Assembly: GCF_900107135.1 (NCBI RefSeq)
Contig: NZ_FNOV01000010.1
Span: forward strand, 62,001-126,000
Direction of reading: 5' to 3'
Length of the DNA: 64,000 nt
From: Hymenobacter psychrophilus
GTDB lineage: Bacteria; Bacteroidota; Bacteroidia; Cytophagales; Hymenobacteraceae
The translations under genes and the position numbers were made by a program. Below are positions 46,441 to 55,955 of this stretch, piece by piece (the stretch's first letter is position 1; each line of letters begins with the position of its first letter). The notes beneath the pieces are model-generated. The model was not told the origin of the DNA, searched no databases, and worked only from the letters and a program-made list of their open reading frames with translations.

Positions 46441-49077
46441 ATGAACTATCACCTAACCCCCGTGGCCGACGTAGCCGCCGCGCTCGGCACTTCACCTGAA
46501 GGCCTCGACGCGGCCACGGCCCGGCAGCGCCTGGCCGAGCACGGCCCCAACCAACTGACCGAAGCGCGGCAGAAAACCGTCTGGCAGCTGCTGCTCAACC
46601 AGCTGGCCGACGTGATGATTCTGGTGCTGCTGGTCGCGGCCGGCGTATCGGTGCTCATTGGCGAGGCCCGGTCGGCTGGCGTTATTCTGGCCATTGTGGT
46701 GCTCAACGCCGCCATCGGGTTCTGGCAGGAATACCGGGCCGATAAGGCGATGGAGGCCCTGCAAAAAATGGCTGCCAGCCACGCCCAGGTGCTGCGCGAC
46801 GGCCAGGCCCAACAGGTGCTGACGGCCGAGCTGGTGCCCGGCGACGTGGTGCTGCTCGAAGCCGGCCACGTGCTACCGGCCGACGTGCGCCTGCTGGAAG
46901 CCCACGCCCTGAAGGTGGATGAGTCGTCGCTGACCGGCGAGTCGGGCGATGCGGCGAAAACGGTGGATGCGCTGCCGCCCGGCGATTACCCGCTCGGCGA
47001 CCGGCTCAACCTGGGCTACAAGGGCACGGCCATCACCAACGGCCGGGCCACGGCCTACGTGGTGGCCACCGGTATGGCCACCGAGCTGGGCAAGATTGCC
47101 GCCCTCATCCAGACCGAGGAAGTAGTGACGCCGTTGCAAAAGCGGCTGGGCACGCTGGGCAAGCGCTTGTCGGGGGCCGCGCTGGCGGTGGGCGGGTTGT
47201 TTTTTGCCGTGGGCTGGCTGCGGGGCGAGCCCTGGCAAGACCTGCTGCTGGTGTCGATTTCGCTGGCCATTGCGGCGCTGCCGGAGGCGCTGCCGGCGCT
47301 GGTTACCGTGTCGCTGGCGCTGGGCGCGGGCCGGCTCATGCAAAGCCACGCCCTCATCCGCAAGCTGCCGGCTGTCGAAACGCTGGGCTCGGTTACCTAT
47401 ATCTGCACCGACAAAACCGGCACGCTCACCCTCAACCAGATGACGGTGCAGGACCTCTACGAAGTGCCCGCCGTTGCGCTCGGCGGCCTGGCTGACCGTA
47501 ACGCCCTGCTGACGGCCCTGGCCCTGAACACCGACGCCACCCTCAACCCTGACAACCAGTGGCTGGGCGACTCGACCGAAGTGGCCCTGGCCCGCCACGC
47601 CGAGGAGAAAGACTACGCCCGCCCCGCCCTGGAGGCGCAGTTTCCGCGCTTGGCCGAGCTGCCTTTCGACGCCGAGCGCCGCTGCATGAGCACCCTGCAC
47701 CAAACCACGGCCGGGGTGCTGGTGCTCACTAAAGGCGCGGCCGGCGCGCTCTACAAGCAACTCACGGCCAGCCAGCAGGCCAGCCTGCCCGAGCTGAAGC
47801 GACGCGTGGATGCGCAGGCCGCCCAGGGCTACCGGGTGCTGGCCTACGGGGCCCGGCTGCTGCCCGAGCTACCCGCCGACCTCACCCCGGCCACCGTCGA
47901 AACCGACCTCACCTTCCTGGGTTTCGCCAGTCTGCTCGACCCGCCCCGCGAGGAAGCCCGCCAGGCCGTGGCCGAGTGCCAAACGGCCGGCATCATCCCC
48001 GTCATGATTACCGGCGACCACAAGCTCACGGCCCAGGCCATTGCCGGGCAGCTGGGCATTGTTTCTTCGGAAGAAGACTTAGTGCTCACCGGCTCCGAGC
48101 TGACGGCGCTGGACGAGCCGGGCTTCGCGGCCGTGGTGGAAAAAGTGCGGGTGTATGCCCGCGTCGACCCGGCCCAGAAGCTGCGCATCATCAGCGCCCT
48201 GCAAGCCAAAAACCAGTTCGTGGCCATGACGGGCGACGGGGTGAATGACGCGCCGGCCCTTAAAAACGCCGATATTGGCATTGCTATGGGCCTCAACGGC
48301 ACCGAAGTAGCCAAAGAGGCGGCCGCCCTGATTCTGCTCGACGACGACTTCGCCACCATCGTGGAAGCCGTGCGGCACGGGCGGCGCATCTACGACAATA
48401 TCCTCAAGTTTATCCGCTACATCCTGGCCGGCAGCGCGGGGGAAATCATTGCCCTGTTCTGCGCGCCGTTTTTTGGCCTGCCCACCCCACTGCTGGCCAT
48501 TCATATTCTGTGGATTAACCTGATAACCGACGGCCTGCCCGGGCTGGCGCTGGCCTACGAGCCGTCGGAAAAAAACACCATGCAGCGCCCGCCCATCGAC
48601 CCGCGCCAGACCGTTTTTGCCGATGGGCTGGGCTGGTTTATCTTGAGCGTTGGGGTGCTGGTGGGGGGGCTCACCATCGGCATGCAGGCCTGGGCCATTG
48701 CCCAGGGCCTGCCGCACTGGCAAACGATGGCCTTCACAGTGCTCTGCTTCAGTCAGCTAGGCCTGGCGCTGGCCATCCGCTCGCGCCGCGAATCTATTTT
48801 CAGTATCGGGCTGCTTTCCAATAAAGCCATGCTAGGGGCCGTGGCCCTGACGGTGGCGCTGCACCTGACCATACTCTACGTACCTTTCTGCAACGAGCTC
48901 TTTAGCACCCAGCCGCTTACCGCTGCTGAGCTGAGCCTGACCGTAGCCGTAGCCAGCGTGGTATTCGGGGTGGTTGAGGTACAGAAGTTCATCAGCCGGC
49001 GGCGGAGCGCGTCTCCAGTGTCGTCCATGCGGGCAGCAACAGTGGCCAAGGCTCCCGCGGCGGGCCACCCCAGTTAG
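46441..49077 (+). CDS. P-type cation-transporting ATPase, IIA-like
   Basis: This 878-residue transporter has the N-terminal cation-ATPase domain, the actuator motif DESSLTGESG, the M4 motif AALPEALPALVTVSLALGAG, the phosphorylation site DKTGTLT (Asp324), the nucleotide-binding domain with KGAAGALY, the hinge TGDGVNDAPALKNADIG and a C-terminal domain of six helices with NLITDGLPGLALAYEP. M4 and M6 fit the Ca2+ or mono/divalent cation group related to PMR1 and bacterial PacL. The ion is not certain. It starts 124 bp after the SDR. Confidence 0.94.
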   Translation: MNYHLTPVADVAAALGTSPEGLDAATARQRLAEHGPNQLTEARQKTVWQLLLNQLADVMILVLLVAAGVSVLIGEARSAGVILAIVVLNAAIGFWQEYRADKAMEALQKMAASHAQVLRDGQAQQVLTAELVPGDVVLLEAGHVLPADVRLLEAHALKVDESSLTGESGDAAKTVDALPPGDYPLGDRLNLGYKGTAITNGRATAYVVATGMATELGKIAALIQTEEVVTPLQKRLGTLGKRLSGAALAVGGLFFAVGWLRGEPWQDLLLVSISLAIAALPEALPALVTVSLALGAGRLMQSHALIRKLPAVETLGSVTYICTDKTGTLTLNQMTVQDLYEVPAVALGGLADRNALLTALALNTDATLNPDNQWLGDSTEVALARHAEEKDYARPALEAQFPRLAELPFDAERRCMSTLHQTTAGVLVLTKGAAGALYKQLTASQQASLPELKRRVDAQAAQGYRVLAYGARLLPELPADLTPATVETDLTFLGFASLLDPPREEARQAVAECQTAGIIPVMITGDHKLTAQAIAGQLGIVSSEEDLVLTGSELTALDEPGFAAVVEKVRVYARVDPAQKLRIISALQAKNQFVAMTGDGVNDAPALKNADIGIAMGLNGTEVAKEAAALILLDDDFATIVEAVRHGRRIYDNILKFIRYILAGSAGEIIALFCAPFFGLPTPLLAIHILWINLITDGLPGLALAYEPSEKNTMQRPPIDPRQTVFADGLGWFILSVGVLVGGLTIGMQAWAIAQGLPHWQTMAFTVLCFSQLGLALAIRSRRESIFSIGLLSNKAMLGAVALTVALHLTILYVPFCNELFSTQPLTAAELSLTVAVASVVFGVVEVQKFISRRRSASPVSSMRAATVAKAPAAGHPS

Positions 49078-49117
49078 GGTCCCGGTGGTTCCCTACTCAT
49101 CTTCCCCATCCCATCCC

Positions 49118-50440
49118 ATGCCTGCCCCCCGCTCCCTACGCCCCCTGACGCGGCCTTTCGTCCGGTTCTTCCGCCACGAGGCGGCCAGTGGCCTGCTGCT
49201 GCTGGCCAGTACGGCCCTGGCCCTGGTGCTGGCCAACACCAATTGGGGACTGGCCCGGTACTTCCCCGCCATCTGGAGTGAGCACCTGCGCATTACGGTG
49301 CATAACCTGGTGCTCGACCACACGCTGCTGCACTGGATAAACGACGGGCTGATGACCGTATTTTTCCTGCTCGTGGGCCTGGAAATAAAACGTGAGCTGC
49401 TTGATGGCGAACTGACCACGCTACGCCAGGCCGCCCTGCCGCTGGCCGGGGCCGCGGGGGGCATCGTGGTGCCGGCGCTGCTGTTCGCGGCCTTCAACTA
49501 CGGCACGCCCACGGCCGGCGGCTGGGCCATCCCGATGGCTACCGATATTGCCTTCGCGCTGGCTGTGCTTCAACTGCTGGGCCCACGGGTGCCGCTGGGC
49601 CTCAAGGTGTTTCTCACGGCCCTGGCAATTGTCGACGACCTAGCGGCCGTGGTGGTGATTGCCGGCTTCTACACCAGCACGCTGCACCTGAACTACCTCT
49701 ACCTGGCCCTGGGTACTTGGGGGCTGCTGCTGGCCTTCAACCGGCTGGGGCTGCACAACTTGTGGGCCTACCTGCCGCTGGGGCTGCTGCTCACCTTTTT
49801 CATGCTCGAATCGGGCATTCATACCACCCTGGCCGGGGTGCTGCTGGCAGTGGCCATCCCGTTCCGGGCTACTTATCCGCGCCGGGCCATGCTGCGCCAC
49901 CTGCGCCAGCGCCTCAGCCGGCTGGGCAAAGCCACCCGGCAGCCCGCAGCCGACCCGCACGACATCAGCGCGGAGGTGGAGGTGCTGGGCAGCGGCAGCG
50001 GCTCGCCGGCACGCCGCCTCGAAAGCAAGCTGCACGCGGCCGTGGCCTTCGGAGTGATTCCGCTGTTTGCCTTCGCCAACAGTAGCCTGGTCATTGCGCC
50101 GGCCGCCTTGCGCGGGCTGCTCTCGCCGCTGGGCCTGGGCATTGTAGTGGGGCTGCTGGTGGGTAAGCCGCTGGGTATTGGCACGTTGGCCTGGCTGAGC
50201 GTGCGCCTGGGCTGGGCCGCGTTGCCGCCGGGCGTTACGTGGCGGCACATCTGGGGCGTAGGCATCCTGGCGGGCATCGGCTTCACTATGTCCATCTTCA
50301 TCACCCTGCTGGCCCTGGGCCTGCACTCGCCCGCCACCGATACGGCCAAGCTGGCGGTGCTGCTGGCCTCGACTATCGCCAGCGGTCTGGGCTACTTGCT
50401 GTTGCGTAGTACGCTGGAACCGCCGCCGGCCGAGGCGTGA
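49118..50440 (+). CDS. nhaA: Na+/H+ antiporter NhaA
   Basis: This 440-residue inner-membrane antiporter has about twelve helices. The start FFRHEAASGLLLLASTALALV, LMTVFFLLVGLEIKRELLDGEL, GWAIPMATDIAFALAVL and ALAIVDDLAAVVVIA, with the Asp pair needed for ion exchange, identify NhaA. Start ATG 49118 fits. It follows the P-type ATPase by 40 bp and probably shares its transcript. A charged loop of about 60 residues precedes the last helices. Confidence 0.95.
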   Translation: MPAPRSLRPLTRPFVRFFRHEAASGLLLLASTALALVLANTNWGLARYFPAIWSEHLRITVHNLVLDHTLLHWINDGLMTVFFLLVGLEIKRELLDGELTTLRQAALPLAGAAGGIVVPALLFAAFNYGTPTAGGWAIPMATDIAFALAVLQLLGPRVPLGLKVFLTALAIVDDLAAVVVIAGFYTSTLHLNYLYLALGTWGLLLAFNRLGLHNLWAYLPLGLLLTFFMLESGIHTTLAGVLLAVAIPFRATYPRRAMLRHLRQRLSRLGKATRQPAADPHDISAEVEVLGSGSGSPARRLESKLHAAVAFGVIPLFAFANSSLVIAPAALRGLLSPLGLGIVVGLLVGKPLGIGTLAWLSVRLGWAALPPGVTWRHIWGVGILAGIGFTMSIFITLLALGLHSPATDTAKLAVLLASTIASGLGYLLLRSTLEPPPAEA

Positions 50441-50563
50441 CGCCCGCCGTCCCAGAACAGCATGGCGGCCAGGCCAGACCGTTGTTCTGCCCCGCAAGCG
50501 CCCGTTTATTGCTGCCTGTTTTCTCTTTTAAAGCGGCGCCCCCGCTAACCTTTGGTAGCTTTA

Positions 50564-52228
50564 ATGTCCCATTCTACTGATTTGCCCATGCTTCCTGCCG
50601 CCGCCGCCCTTGCCTCTGATGCCGTACTGCTGCGGGAGTTGCTGGCCGTCTCGCTCACGGGCGTCATTCTCTATTCGCCCCGCTATAACCACACTCGCTC
50701 CGGCGAAATTGTTGACTTCACCTTCGAATACCTCAACCCCGCTGCCCAGCGCATGATGAGCATGCCCGAGGTGCCCACCGTAACGCACAACCAGCAATGG
50801 CCCCAAAGCATTGCCCACGGCACTTTTGCCTTCCACGTTGATGCCTACGAGTCCGGCGAGCCCCGGGAATTTAACATCAACTACCAGGCCGACGGCTACG
50901 ACAACTACTACCGCCTGGCCGCCCGCCGCGCCGGAGCGGGCCTGCTGGTGAGCTTTACCGACACGGCTGACCAGCCCCGCTCACCAGTGGAAGAGGCCCT
51001 GCGCGAAAGCCAGGCCGCCGAGCAGGCCGCCCGCGCCGAGGCCGAAGCCCAGCGCCAGCGCTTCTACGAGGTCCTCATGCAGCTGCCCGCCTACGTGGCC
51101 GTTTACCACGGCCCCAACCACATTTACCAGCTCGTCAACCTGCCCTACCAGAGCCTGTTTCCGCACCGTTCCTTTATTGGCCGGCCCTTCCGCGAAGGCA
51201 CGCCCGAGGCTAGCGAGTTGGGGGTAGTAGCCCTGTTTGACCGGGTGTACCAGACGGGCGAGCCCTACCACGCCCACGAGATGGAAGGCTGGTTTGACTT
51301 CCAGGGAAATGGCCAGCCCGAGCAGGTGTTTCTCAACTTCTACCTGCATCCGCTGCGCGACCCGCACGGCCGCATCGACGGGCTGCTGGACTTTTCCTAC
51401 AACGTTACCGAGCAGGTGTGTGCCCGCCAGCAGGCCGAGCGGCTCAACCAGGAACTGGAAACCCGCGTGCAGCAGCGAACCGGGGAGCTGACAGCCAGTA
51501 ACCAGGAGCTCACCCGCACCAACGTCGACCTCGACACGTTCATCTACACCGCCTCCCACGACCTGAAAACGCCGGTTTCCAACATCGAAGGGCTGCTACT
51601 GGCCCTACAGGAGGAGCTACCCGCTGAAGTCCGCCAAGCGGGCGTGGTGCAGCCCCTGCTCGACCACATGCAGGGAGCCGTGGAGCGGTTTCAGCTCACT
51701 ATTGCCCAACTCACCGATGTGGCACGGCTTCAGGCGGCCCAGGCCCAACCCGCCGAAGTGGTGGACCTGGCCGTGCTAGTCGAAGACCTGCGCCTGGACC
51801 TGACTTCGCTGCTGGCCACCACCGGCACCCGGCTGACGCTCGACGTGGCGGCCTGCCCCCAGGTGTCGTTTGCCCCCCGGCACCTGCGCAGCATCGTGTA
51901 CAACCTGCTTAGCAACGCCATCAAGTACTGCCACCCTGGCCGGCTGCCCCACGTGCAGCTACGCTGCCGCAGCACCGACGCGCTGGTGGTGCTGGAAGTG
52001 GAAGACAACGGTCTGGGCCTGACCCCGGACCAGCAGGGCCAGCTGTTCGGCCTGTTCCGCCGCCTGCACGACCATGTGGAGGGTTCCGGCCTGGGCCTGT
52101 ACATGGTGAAGCGGCTCGTGGAAAACACCGGCGGCACCATCGGCGTGCAAAGCCAGGCCGGCGCGGGCTCTACGTTTACCGTCACGCTGCCCCGCGCAGG
52201 CCACGCCGGTACAGCCCCGGCCGGATAA
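50564..52228 (+). CDS. PAS-domain sensor histidine kinase
   Basis: This 554-residue soluble kinase has two PAS-like regions (about residues 20-130 and 165-290), a coiled coil, a HisKA helix with TASHDLKTPVSNIE (His331) and an ATPase domain with NLLSNAIKYC, VEDNGLGLTPD and GSGLGLYMVKRLVE. No membrane helices are seen, so it is cytosolic. It is followed by a disrupted response regulator and a disrupted CheB, which were probably its partners. Confidence 0.9.
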   Translation: MSHSTDLPMLPAAAALASDAVLLRELLAVSLTGVILYSPRYNHTRSGEIVDFTFEYLNPAAQRMMSMPEVPTVTHNQQWPQSIAHGTFAFHVDAYESGEPREFNINYQADGYDNYYRLAARRAGAGLLVSFTDTADQPRSPVEEALRESQAAEQAARAEAEAQRQRFYEVLMQLPAYVAVYHGPNHIYQLVNLPYQSLFPHRSFIGRPFREGTPEASELGVVALFDRVYQTGEPYHAHEMEGWFDFQGNGQPEQVFLNFYLHPLRDPHGRIDGLLDFSYNVTEQVCARQQAERLNQELETRVQQRTGELTASNQELTRTNVDLDTFIYTASHDLKTPVSNIEGLLLALQEELPAEVRQAGVVQPLLDHMQGAVERFQLTIAQLTDVARLQAAQAQPAEVVDLAVLVEDLRLDLTSLLATTGTRLTLDVAACPQVSFAPRHLRSIVYNLLSNAIKYCHPGRLPHVQLRCRSTDALVVLEVEDNGLGLTPDQQGQLFGLFRRLHDHVEGSGLGLYMVKRLVENTGGTIGVQSQAGAGSTFTVTLPRAGHAGTAPAG

Positions 52229-52266
52229 GAGCTACTTTCCCGGTTTCCGCCGTTCTTCCCACTCCT

Positions 52267-52690
52267 ATGCGCAAGCTTTGCCGTATCCTGTTGGTCGATG
52301 ACGACGAGACGACCAATTTCCTCAATGCCCACCTGCTCCAAAGCCCCGGCGTGACCGACCATGTGCTGGTAGCTCGCAACGGCCAGCAGGCGCTTTCCTT
52401 GCTGGCCCAGCACTGCCCCACGCCCCCCGCGGCTACTGCCCGGTGCTGGTGCTGCTCGATATCAGCATGCCCGTGATGGGGGGCATCGACTTTCTGGCCG
52501 CCTACCAGCCGGAGCCCCCCACGCCCCCCATGCAAGTGGTTGTCCTGACTTCTTCCGTGCACCCGCGCGACTTGGCGCGGCTGCAAGAGCTGCCCCATAT
52601 TGGCCTGCTGCAAAAGCCCTGACGCGCGCGAAAATCAACCGGATACTGCAAGAGCACTTCCAGCGCCAGCTGCCGGCCCATGTTGCAATT
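52267..52690 (+). pseudogene. Response regulator broken by two frameshifts
   Basis: The first frame from ATG 52267 starts as a receiver (ILLVDDDETTNFLNAHLL, VARNGQQALSLLAQH). It loses register near 52420-52440 at a run of C, after which another frame continues with VLVLLDISMPVMGGIDFL, the phosphoacceptor Asp and VVVLTSSVHPRDL. A second shift near 52620 (LQKP then LTRAKINRILQEHF) is needed to complete the last helix. It is a single-domain CheY-like or Rcp1-like regulator next to its kinase. Sequencing error in C runs is an alternative to true decay. Confidence 0.8.
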
Positions 52691-52730
52691 GATGGAGTTG
52701 CGGGCCCCAATCCAGTCGCGGCTAATACTT

Positions 52731-53384
52731 CTACAGAAGCTTCCGCTGGGCGGCGGGCATGTGCGTTTTGGCCGGGGCCGGCTCCCGGGTCAAACGTACG
52801 AGCAAGGCTCCGAGCTGAGCCAGGGACACCACGAAGTCGGCCGTCACGAATTCGAGCGTACTGGTGGGCATGGCGGGGTCCTCGGCGTCGGCGGGGTCCT
52901 GCACGATGGCCAGCCTGCCCAGGCGTTGCACGCTCTACAGCCCGGAGGCACCGTCGTCGAGGTAGCCGGTGAGCAACACGCCTAGCACCCGGGGCCCGTA
53001 AGTGCAGGCCGCCGAGCGGAACAGCGCATCAATGGAGGGCCGGAGGCGGTTTTCCTTGGAACCGCGCGTCACCAGCACCCGGTCGTCTTCCAGCAGCAAA
53101 TGGTGGTCGGGCGGGGCCAGGTAGATGACGCCCGGACGCACTACTTCCCCGTTGTGCGGGTGCCGGGCGGGCAGCGCTGACACCGCGTTCAGCAGCTCGG
53201 GCATGAGGCTGGGCAAATTCGGCGCCACATGTAGCACTATGAAAATGGGGGCCGCAAAATCCGCCGGAAGTGTTTTGGCCAGCGCCAGCAGCGCCAGCAG
53301 CGCCAGCACGCCTCCAGCCGACGCCCCGAGGACAACAATATCCCGACGGAGCCGGCCAATTTGGGGGGAGGAGGGAGTTGCCAT
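52731..53384 (-). pseudogene. CheB-type methylesterase with internal amber codon
   Basis: From ATG 53384 the frame encodes a CheB catalytic domain: VLGASAGGVLALLAL with Ser22, FIVLHVAPNLPSLM with the active His, and LLTGYLDDGASGL. It then meets TAG at 52935-52937 where the family usually has Trp. The same frame continues with SVQRLGRLAIVQDPADAEDPAMP to a stop at 52731. No receiver domain is attached. This stand-alone CheB, a kinase and a receiver form a Hymenobacter-like signalling group here in disrupted state. Confidence 0.85.
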
Positions 53385-53444
53385 AGCAACCGAGTATAGA
53401 AAGGCGCAGACAGTACCTGCATTTATGGAAAACCTGAGCCGCAC

Positions 53445-54562
53445 CTACGCGTGCACCGCCAGTCGCCGCGCCGGCTTTGCGGCCACGGGCGGGCTGCTTA
53501 GGCGGCGCAGCAGGCGGTAGTGCGAGCGGAGAGCGGCCCCAAAGGTGGGATTTTCCAGGTAGGGCAACCCGAACTCGCGGGCCGTTTGGCGCACGATGGG
53601 GGCCAGGGCCGGGTAATGTATGTGGCAGACGCGGGGAAACAGGTGGTGCTCAATCTGGCGGTTCAGCCCCCCGCAAAAAAAAGCTGGCCGGCCCGCTGTG
53701 GGGCGCGAAGTTGGCCGTCGTTTGCAACTGGTGTACGGCCCCACGCCTCCTGCATCGCGCCGCTGCCGTCGGGGGCCGGGAAGCTGGTGCCCTCCACCAC
53801 GTGCGCGGGCTGAAAAACCAGGCCCATCACCACGCCCTCTACCAGGTGCAGCACCACAAAGCCGAGCAGCACCTGGCCCCAAGGCAGCGGCACTACTAGT
53901 AAGGGCAGGGCAATGAAGAACAGGTAGTACAGGGCCTTGTAGAAGAACAGGTTGAAATACTCGCGGCGCGGGTGCCGAGCCGCGTGCTGCCCAATTTTGG
54001 CCTGGAAGAACTTCACGTAGTCCTTGCGGAAAATCCACGACAGCGACGCCAGCCCGTAGAGCGGGAAGGCGTACAGGTGCTGGAAGCGCTGCCACGGCCG
54101 CCACGCGTCGTCGGGCGCCAGGCGAATCAGGCCCGGAGCTACCTCAATGTCCTCGTCGTGGCCGGGAATGTTGGTGTAGTGTGGTGCACCACGTTGTGGG
54201 TCAGGTTCCACACGTAAGGGTTGGCCCCTACCAGGTTGAACAGCAGGCTGAATACCCGGTTAACCCGCTTATTGGCCGAGAAGGACCCGTGGAGAGCATC
54301 GTGGCAGATATTAAAGCCGATGCCGGCATTGCACGCGCCCAGCAGCCCGGCCAGTACCAGCCGGGTGCCCGGCCCGACCGGGCTAAACGAAACGGCCGTA
54401 AAGGACCACGAAACTCGCCAGAAAGAAGCTCGTTTTGGCCCATATGCGCCCGTTGGCGTGCCGCGAAAGCTGCCGCGACTCGAAATAAGCGTCCACCCGC
54501 TGGCGCAGGGTGGCGTAAAAAGTAGCGCCGGTGGTGGCGGAGTATCTGAGGGCGGTAGACAT
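53445..54562 (-). pseudogene. Fatty acid desaturase broken by about four frameshifts
   Basis: All three histidine boxes of a membrane acyl-lipid/acyl-CoA desaturase are present but in different frames: HDALHGS, HNVVHHT and NRQIEHHLF. The reading register changes near 54385, near 54180, at a G run near 53745 and at an 8-base A/T homopolymer at 53675-53682. The start MSTALRYSATTGATFYATL is at 54562. The last part ends at 53445. If restored, the protein would have about 370 residues. Two shifts are in homopolymers, so assembly error must be excluded before calling it a true pseudogene. Confidence 0.85.
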
Positions 54563-55155
54563 GGGGGCCTTTGGGTTAGCGTAACTGCTCGCGCTTGCTG
54601 GCGCTCCAACCGGCACTCGCCGCTGAAGCATTCGGGTGGCGGGCGGGCGGCTGGCCCCGTGTTAGCATCTGTTGGCAGGCCCGCCAGGCACTGGGCTGGG
54701 TGCGCTCCTGCTCCAAATCAGATAGGGTATGCGTTTGACGTAATTACTTGTTATTGAAGGAAAAGGATAACGGATAACTCTTCAGCCGTTTAAATTGAAC
54801 ACCGTTGCCAGCGCCAAACTGTGCAAGCAGCGCTGCAGCACCGGATGCACCCGGCACAGCCGATGCCCGTTCCCCGGCTTCGCAGTACCCGCAGCTGCGA
54901 AACGAAGTGGCATACGCCCCGCGGGTGCGGCGCGGGCAGCCCCCGGCAGTCCACGGACAAGTGTGCCGGCGGGGTAACCAGCAGCGAAGCTAGCTCTCTG
55001 GCCGTTAAACCAGCCAGGTAAACGGGCACTGGCCCCGCGGCGGTAGTGGGCCGGGCTTCGGTAGCAGAGGAAGCTTCCACAGCAGAGGGCAGTGCCATAC
55101 TAGGTCCTGGTGTTGCGGCCCTGGGGCCGGCTGGGCGGTGTGGCATGGGCCGGTT
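54563..55155. other. Intergenic region with a possible STAS-like gene
   Basis: The 593-base interval contains the doubtful minus-strand gene described at 54782-55098 and an A+T-rich stretch at 54725-54795 that could serve as promoter of the desaturase gene. Nothing else is recognised. Confidence 0.5.
54782..55098 (-). pseudogene. Possible small STAS-like protein, frameshifted
   Basis: From ATG 55098 the frame reads MALPSAVEASSATEA and later LSVDCRGLPAPHPRGVCHFV, which recalls the beta-alpha core of STAS/anti-sigma antagonist proteins. It then becomes Cys-rich and implausible. In another frame the expected C-terminal helix (VHPVLQRCLHSLALATVFN) is present, so a frameshift near 54860 is likely. 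The assignment is tentative. Confidence 0.35.
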
Positions 55156-55509
55156 CTACTTTCCGGCGGTGGATTCAGTGGGCGAAGCGGGGAAGGCCGG
55201 GTTCTCGCGCAGGGCCTCAATCATCTCCGGGCTTAGGGCCTCGCTGGAAATGCCGTAGCCGTCCACCAGCGTGCCTTTCACGCCGTACCGCTCCGAGGAA
55301 ATGGCGTAAATCACGGCCGCGTCGCCGGGGTCCGACATGCCCTCGAAGCGGTAGTGCTTATCTACCAGAAATTCCTCTGGGGAAATCCGCAGGGAATTTC
55401 CTTGACAGTATAGGCAGTCCTTTTGCAGATTGAGGTCGACGGTGTAACCTTTCTTTTGCAGGCGGTCCAACACTTCGGAAACGGTGGTCATGGTTGTCAT
55501 GGTTGCCAT
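55156..55509 (-). CDS. Small conserved Bacteroidota protein, often misnamed PRPP synthetase
   Basis: This 117-residue protein starts at ATG 55509 (MATMTTMTTVSEVLDRL). It has GYTVDLNLQKDCLYCQG, PEEFLVDKHYRFEGMSDPGD, AVIYAISSERYGVKGTLVDGYG and SPEMIEALR, the hallmarks of a family of about 100 residues that is common in Bacteroidota. Databases frequently label it phosphoribosylpyrophosphate synthetase, but it is far too short and lacks the PRPP-binding motifs. Function is unknown. The CxxC in DCLYCQG could bind metal. Confidence 0.8.
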   Translation of the reverse strand: MATMTTMTTVSEVLDRLQKKGYTVDLNLQKDCLYCQGNSLRISPEEFLVDKHYRFEGMSDPGDAAVIYAISSERYGVKGTLVDGYGISSEALSPEMIEALRENPAFPASPTESTAGK

Positions 55510-55646
55510 ATGAATGGGGTAATGAGGGTGAAACTGGGTTGCCGCGGGAGCGGCCACAACGGGGCGACGATTAGCGCTAAGCTGGGTTCCAAGCAATAGC
55601 TTTAGAAGCTGTTTGGATTAACTGGCTGTCGTTGCCTGAAACGGGC

Positions 55647-55892
55647 CTAACGGTGTAAGACCGACGGGTCAGGCTTATCGAAGTTCTGGTGGGGCGGCTG
55701 CGGAGGTGCGTCAGCGGCCGGAATGATGAGGCCTTGTCTGGGGAATAGCGGGTTAGCCCAAGCTTCCTGATTAGGGCTGACTTCAAAGGCGGCCGACGGG
55801 AGGCTATTGCCGGCCGCACTGCCCTGAAGGCGGGCTTCCTGGCGGGGCCGTATGGAATGACCGGCGCCGGGGATGCTGGTGGAATTCGACAT
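55647..55892 (-). CDS. Small hypothetical protein
   Basis: This 81-residue protein is hydrophilic, Pro/Asn/Gln-rich and probably disordered (for example PGAGHSIRPRQEARLQ and PPQPPHQNFDKPDPS). It has no signal peptide or helix. I do not recognise it. It lies between the release-factor-like gene and the 117-residue gene on the same strand, which is the only support for it being translated. Confidence 0.4.
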   Translation of the reverse strand: MSNSTSIPGAGHSIRPRQEARLQGSAAGNSLPSAAFEVSPNQEAWANPLFPRQGLIIPAADAPPQPPHQNFDKPDPSVLHR

Positions 55893-55955
55893 GGCAGAAG
55901 GGCTTTGGGGCGTATCAGCCTGGATGAAAGCAACTGTAAGGACAGCCGGCCCGCG

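Noticed and set aside
46873..47760. 295-codon minus-strand open frame
   Set aside because: It lies antisense within the P-type ATPase, whose motifs are intact.
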